A stretch of DNA of 17,154 bases from DASQWC01 sp035640475 (GTDB lineage Bacteria > Actinomycetota > JAICYB01): positions 1 to 17,154 of the forward strand of contig DASQWC010000197.1 in assembly GCA_035640475.1 (NCBI GenBank), written 5' to 3'. The notes under the pieces were generated by a model. It was not told the origin of the DNA and made no database searches. It saw only the letters and a program-made list of their open reading frames with translations. Below are positions 13,762-17,154 of this stretch, piece after piece. Both the position numbers and the translations under genes were made by a program. How positions within the stretch are numbered: the stretch's first letter is position 1; each line of letters starts with the position of its first letter.

Positions 13762-14451
13762 CGATCCCGCAGGCCGAAATCCAAGCCTGGTGAGCAGCCG
13801 CTGACTGGCAGCGTTACCAATCGACACTTGCGCAAATCCGCGGGAGACGTTCTGCTCGGCGCAGTACGTTCCACCCTCGAGGACCAAGCGGTCGTAGATA
13901 CCACGACCCTGGGCCCATGGGGCAACAACCGCGAACACTCCCCGTGCCTCCGGCGGCGTGATCCGCGTCGAGCTCACGCCGCAGATCCTGCCGTCCTCTT
14001 CGGCGAGGACGGTTATGTCGGCGGCCTCGCCGGTGCAGCAGCGTCGCGCGAGATCGGCGTACACCTCGTTACACAAGTCGTTGGGGAGCCTTGGGTCCGC
14101 GTGGTAGTGCCCTTGATGTCCCTCGAATGCGCCCTTGGCGATCGCCGCAACTTCATCGGCATCCTCAGGGCCTGCGAGTCTCAGGGTCGGATCGTGGGGT
14201 CGTTCGCGCGTCCGAATGGCGTAGTCGAGGTAAATCGCCATCAGTCGCAGCCCCGAATCTTCGAGCGCTTGCGCGGTTTCGATCTCGGTTCCCGAGCAGC
14301 TGGCAATGAGGAGCCGAACGCCTTTCTCGACGCAGAACTGCTGAATTTCGGGAAGCGTGTCGACGGTGACGCTCGGCGCCCGCGCAACCGAAATACCGAA
14401 GCGGTCGGAGTCGAGCTGAGAGAGCGAAACGACTTCGGGCGTTCCGCTCAC
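13729..14451 (-). CDS. GNAT acyltransferase, WecD-like (sugar-nucleotide 4-amino N-acyltransferase)
   Basis: A 240-residue protein with a C-terminal GNAT domain: LRLAGPEDADEVAAIAKGAF (90-109), the acyl-CoA pyrophosphate loop APWAQGRGIYDRLV (177-190) and NAASQRLLTRLGFRPAG (213-229). The N-terminal part starts LDSDRFGISVAR (13-24), and HQGHYHADPRLP (112-123) recalls the FFG and HADPR-type segments of E. coli WecD, which acetylates TDP-4-amino-4,6-dideoxygalactose. Its gene is coupled to the wecE-like aminotransferase by a GTGA overlap (14448-14451), the order expected for consecutive steps. Acetyl-CoA is the family donor; a longer acyl donor is possible but not shown. The start codon is GTG. 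The 3' end overlaps the GT2 gene. Confidence 0.8.
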   Translation of the reverse strand: MSGTPEVVSLSQLDSDRFGISVARAPSVTVDTLPEIQQFCVEKGVRLLIASCSGTEIETAQALEDSGLRLMAIYLDYAIRTRERPHDPTLRLAGPEDADEVAAIAKGAFEGHQGHYHADPRLPNDLCNEVYADLARRCCTGEAADITVLAEEDGRICGVSSTRITPPEARGVFAVVAPWAQGRGIYDRLVLEGGTYCAEQNVSRGFAQVSIGNAASQRLLTRLGFRPAGSSLTFHGWFDD

Positions 14452-15638
14452 GAGACTCGAATCCCGCGGACGGCCTCGATCACGTCGCTCAAGTCGTTCT
14501 CGTCGAGGTGGTTGTACAGCGGGAGCCGGACGATGCGGTCGCTGACGAACTCGGTCACCGGCAGGTGTGCTTTCCCGTCGGAGATCTGGCTCCCGTACGC
14601 GGAGAGGTGCAGCGGCTGATAGTGAAAAACGCTCAGGATTCCCTGTTCACGCAAGCCGCCGATGAGCCGGCGCTGCGCTTCCTGAGTCGGCAAGACGAGG
14701 AAGTAGATGTGATGAGTCGATTCGCAATAGGCGGGAACCGTCGGCTGTCGTACGCCGTTTGCGTGCGCCCAATCCGCGAGTTCGAGCTGGTAGCTCGTCC
14801 ATATCTCGTGCCGACGTTTGACGATCCACTCTCGGTTCTCGAACTGGGCGCAGAGGACTGCAGCAAGGATGTCTGAGGGCGTATAGCTCGAGCCCACGTC
14901 GCGCCAGGTGTACTTCGCCACTTCGCCGCGAAAGTACTGAGAACGGTCCGTCCCCTTCTCGCGCATGATCTCAGCGCGATCGACCAGGCCGGGGTCATTG
15001 ATGAGCAACGCACCGCCCTCGCCACAGCTGATGTTCTTCGTCTCGTGGAAGCTCAGCGTGGCGAGCTTTCCGAATGTGCCCAGGTTTCGGGACTTGTATG
15101 ACCCGAAGAGCCCGTGGGCGTTGTCCTCGACGACAGGAACGCCACGTCTATCGGCGATCTCCATGATCTCGTCCATCTCGCAGCCGACACCCGCGTAGTG
15201 AACGGGCACGATGGCGGCCGTGCGGTCCGTAATCAGTCCTTCGAGCTGTTTCTCGTCGATATTGAGCGTGTCCGGGCGGATGTCGATGAAGACGGGCCGA
15301 GCACCTCTGAGGACGAACGCGTTGGCGACGGAGACGAAGGTGAACGAAGGCATGATCACTTCATCCCCTTCACCAACCTCCAACAGGAGAGCGGACATCT
15401 CCAACGCGTGCGTGCATGACGTTGTCAGCAAGGCGCGTTCGACACCGAGCAGCGTTTCCAGCTCCTCCTCGCAGCGTTGTGTGAACGGCCCATTCCCCGA
15501 TATTTGCCAGCTGTCGAGGGCCTGCTGGATATAGGTGAACTCGTTGCCCTCAAACGTGGGCCGGTTGAAGGGGATTCGGATCAGGTTTGGCTCCGCGACG
15601 CCGCTGTTGGCGCGCCGGAGGGCGTCACTTTGGTCCAC
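14448..15638 (-). CDS. wecE: WecE-like sugar-nucleotide 4-aminotransferase (PLP, DegT/DnrJ/EryC1 family)
   Basis: With the GTG start at 15638 the protein has 396 residues. It aligns, from memory, along its whole length with E. coli WecE (RffA), which makes TDP-4-amino-4,6-dideoxy-D-galactose from TDP-4-keto-6-deoxyglucose. Shared blocks include IPFNRPTFEGNEFTYIQQAL, GDEVIMPSFTFVSVANAFVL, RGARPVFIDIRPDTLNIDE, VPVHYAGVGCEMDEIM, REKGTDRSQYFRGEVAKYTW and VFHYQPLHLS. The PLP lysine is in SFHETKNISCGEGGA (Lys201). The frame stays open to a TTG at 15701, but those 21 extra residues do not fit the family. GTG 15638 sits seven bases after TAATCT, suggesting a leaderless transcript. It forms an operon with the wecD-like gene downstream. 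The exact sugar is inferred. Confidence 0.9.
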   Translation of the reverse strand: MDQSDALRRANSGVAEPNLIRIPFNRPTFEGNEFTYIQQALDSWQISGNGPFTQRCEEELETLLGVERALLTTSCTHALEMSALLLEVGEGDEVIMPSFTFVSVANAFVLRGARPVFIDIRPDTLNIDEKQLEGLITDRTAAIVPVHYAGVGCEMDEIMEIADRRGVPVVEDNAHGLFGSYKSRNLGTFGKLATLSFHETKNISCGEGGALLINDPGLVDRAEIMREKGTDRSQYFRGEVAKYTWRDVGSSYTPSDILAAVLCAQFENREWIVKRRHEIWTSYQLELADWAHANGVRQPTVPAYCESTHHIYFLVLPTQEAQRRLIGGLREQGILSVFHYQPLHLSAYGSQISDGKAHLPVTEFVSDRIVRLPLYNHLDENDLSDVIEAVRGIRVS

Positions 15639-15661
15639 GAGGGCCAGATTACATTGCAGGT
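15639..15661. promoter_or_regulatory. 23-bp divergent promoter between wecE and the GT-C-like gene
   Basis: On the minus strand TAATCT (15646-15651) ends seven bases before the wecE GTG. On the plus strand TACATT (15650-15655) ends six bases before the GTG at 15662. The hexamers overlap by two bases, as in the larB/DUF4446 gap. There is no space for Shine-Dalgarno leaders, so two leaderless mRNAs starting back to back are suggested. Confidence 0.5.
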
Positions 15662-17154
15662 GTGCAAGTAACGTTGCGCCGTCCCGTCGAGTTCGGGCCA
15701 AGGCAGAGCGGCTCGACGGCGGCGCGGCGGGCTGAGCTTGGATCTCCTTACTTTGCCGCTTGGCTTGCGGTCGTTCTGACCGGGGCCGCGTTCATTGCGC
15801 AGGCCCGCGTGGGGCTGCAGCTGTCGGATGAGGGCTTTCTCTGGGTCGGTACGACCGAGACGTTGCACGGCGCCGTCCCGATCCGCGACTTCTTCTCCTA
15901 CAACCCGGGCCGCTATCTGTGGAGTGCCGCCTGGTCCCTTGTCCTTGGTGACGGGATCATCGCACTGCGTTTCGCAGTTGCCGTTTTCGCGGCGATCGGA
16001 CTCTTCTGCGGGCTTCGGGCGGCGCAACGTGTGATCCGGAACGAGCTCGCTCTGGTTGCCGTCGGCGTGTTGTTACTGATGTGGTCGTTCCCTCGCCACA
16101 AGCTGTTCGAGTCGGCCATCGCGATGATGGGCGTGCTGGTCGGTGTTCGATTGCTGGAGGCGCCGACGACTCGCAGATTCTTCGACACCGGGGTCATGGT
16201 CGGCGTCGCATTCCTTTTCGGAATGAACCACGGCCCGTACCTGGCCTTTGCGTTCTTCGTATTGCTCGTTTTCCTATTTGCCCGGGAACGATCGGGCGAC
16301 GTCGGCGTGTTGCGCGCCGGCCGCGCCTTAACGGCCGGGACTGTGGTCGGGTCGAGTCCACTCCTCGTCATGTGTGTGGTCATTCCGGGATTTGCTTCGA
16401 GCTACCTCGAGTTCATCAGGTATCTGATCGCTCAGGGCCGGACCAACGTGTCGTCGCCGGTGCCGTGGCCGTGGTTGGCAGATAGCGAAGGTCAGTTCTT
16501 CCTCGGTTTGGCGATGGTGCTCGCGCCGGTCGCCGCTGTGCTTCTCATCGCAGTTTCCGTGTGGCCCGTGGGATCCGTAGAGCCATCGGCGCGGCATCTC
16601 GCGCTGGCCGCCGGATCTGTTGGGCTCGTCTATATGCACCACGCCTTCTCGCGCGCGGGACTTTCTCACTTGGCACAGAGCATCCATCCACTCCTGCTCG
16701 GTCTCGTGGCGGTGCCCAGGCTGTTCGGGGGACGGCGGGTATTTCTGGCGGCCGTGTGTGGGGCTCTCGCTTTATTCACCATGCGGCTAGCCGTTCCCCA
16801 AAGTCCGCTCGCCAGCTTTGCGCAAGCGCGAGAGACCTTCGAGTGGACGTCGGTCGGCGGAGATCGCCTTCTTCTTCCTCGCGATGTCTCCGAGGCCGTG
16901 AATCGTGTTCGTGCTGCCGTTGCGGCTTATGTTCCGCGCGACGAGCCGTTGCTCGTCCTGCCGTGGTACCCGGGGTTGTACCCGCTTTTGGATCGACGTC
17001 CGCCCGTTTGGGACACGTACCCCGTATGGCTCGACCGTCGCGGCGCCGATCGGCGCACGATCAGCGAGATCGAACAACACGATGTGAAGTGGATGTTGGC
17101 CGGCCGGTTTGCACGTGAAGAGTTCTCGTTTCGAGGAAATCATCCGCTCGTGGC
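15662..17154 (+). CDS. Partial polytopic membrane protein, GT-C glycosyltransferase-like
   Basis: An open frame from GTG 15662 to the right edge, with 497 residues visible and no stop. A basic head (about 1-28) is followed by a first membrane helix (YFAAWLAVVLTGAAFIAQA, about 30-48), then LQLSDEGFLWVGTTETLHG (52-70) and RDFFSYNPGRYLW (75-87). An acidic DE pair just after helix 1, with a nearby FSYNPG segment, is typical of GT-C/ArnT-like glycosyltransferases, so Asp56/Glu57 are candidate catalytic residues. Further helices alternate to about residue 385. A soluble stretch follows, containing a PWYPGLYPLLDRRPP segment. GTG 15662 is chosen because the first helix requires a start before about 15740 and a -10-like TACATT lies six bases upstream; TTG 15674 is the alternative. 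Confidence 0.7.
   Translation, partial: MQVTLRRPVEFGPRQSGSTAARRAELGSPYFAAWLAVVLTGAAFIAQARVGLQLSDEGFLWVGTTETLHGAVPIRDFFSYNPGRYLWSAAWSLVLGDGIIALRFAVAVFAAIGLFCGLRAAQRVIRNELALVAVGVLLLMWSFPRHKLFESAIAMMGVLVGVRLLEAPTTRRFFDTGVMVGVAFLFGMNHGPYLAFAFFVLLVFLFARERSGDVGVLRAGRALTAGTVVGSSPLLVMCVVIPGFASSYLEFIRYLIAQGRTNVSSPVPWPWLADSEGQFFLGLAMVLAPVAAVLLIAVSVWPVGSVEPSARHLALAAGSVGLVYMHHAFSRAGLSHLAQSIHPLLLGLVAVPRLFGGRRVFLAAVCGALALFTMRLAVPQSPLASFAQARETFEWTSVGGDRLLLPRDVSEAVNRVRAAVAAYVPRDEPLLVLPWYPGLYPLLDRRPPVWDTYPVWLDRRGADRRTISEIEQHDVKWMLAGRFAREEFSFRGNHPLV

Noticed and set aside
15639..15701. TTG start at 15701 for the wecE-like gene
   Set aside because: It would overlap the divergent GT-C-like gene and add 21 residues absent from the family; GTG 15638 fits the spacing to a -10-like element.
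1..17154. CRISPR arrays, insertion sequences, rRNA or phage genes
   Set aside because: No regularly spaced repeats, transposase or integrase motifs, rRNA segments or phage structural proteins were seen on either strand.

Overview
The window is GC-rich, densely coding bacterial DNA. It carries an F420-type luciferase-like oxidoreductase gene, frequent GTG starts, and -10-like TANNNT motifs placed 6-7 bases before start codons, which suggests leaderless mRNAs. Together these point to an actinobacterium. The exact class cannot be read from the sequence; a deep-branching, uncultured lineage such as Acidimicrobiia or Thermoleophilia is a guess.

Left part (1-6023) looks like conserved core genome. 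On the minus strand are a partial Gly/Pro-rich secreted or anchored protein, an LLM-class flavin oxidoreductase, and larC and larB, two of the three genes that make the nickel-pincer nucleotide cofactor. Divergent from larB, on the plus strand, runs DUF4446 protein - pheA (prephenate dehydratase) - serS (seryl-tRNA synthetase) - tRNA-Ser(UGA).

Middle part (6128-10585) is a tightly packed plus-strand operon of six genes: an unusually long acyl carrier protein, a complete FabF-type ketosynthase (Cys136/His276/Lys308/His313), a half-length cysteine-less ketosynthase-like protein (chain-length-factor type), an SDR with the Tyr-x6-Lys signature of enoyl-ACP reductase FabL, a malonyl-CoA:ACP transacylase, and an Sfp-type phosphopantetheinyl transferase. 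This is a small dedicated type II fatty-acid or polyketide assembly line with its own loading and ACP-activating enzymes, but no visible ketoreductase, dehydratase or thioesterase. I do not recognise it as a described pathway. It is the best candidate here for a new system.

Right part (10582-17154) is a surface-glycan region: two large polytopic membrane proteins resembling GT-C glycosyltransferases (one cut by the window end), a polyprenyl-phosphate GT2 glycosyltransferase, and a wecE-wecD pair predicted to make an N-acylated 4-amino-4,6-dideoxy sugar nucleotide. Its position next to the acyl operon suggests, without proving, that acyl product and amino sugar meet in one glycolipid or lipoglycan.

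Genes are packed with 1-8 base overlaps inside operons. Three divergent gene pairs are separated by only 25, 57 and 23 bases, each with -10-like hexamers that overlap on opposite strands. No insertion sequence, CRISPR array, rRNA or integrase was seen.
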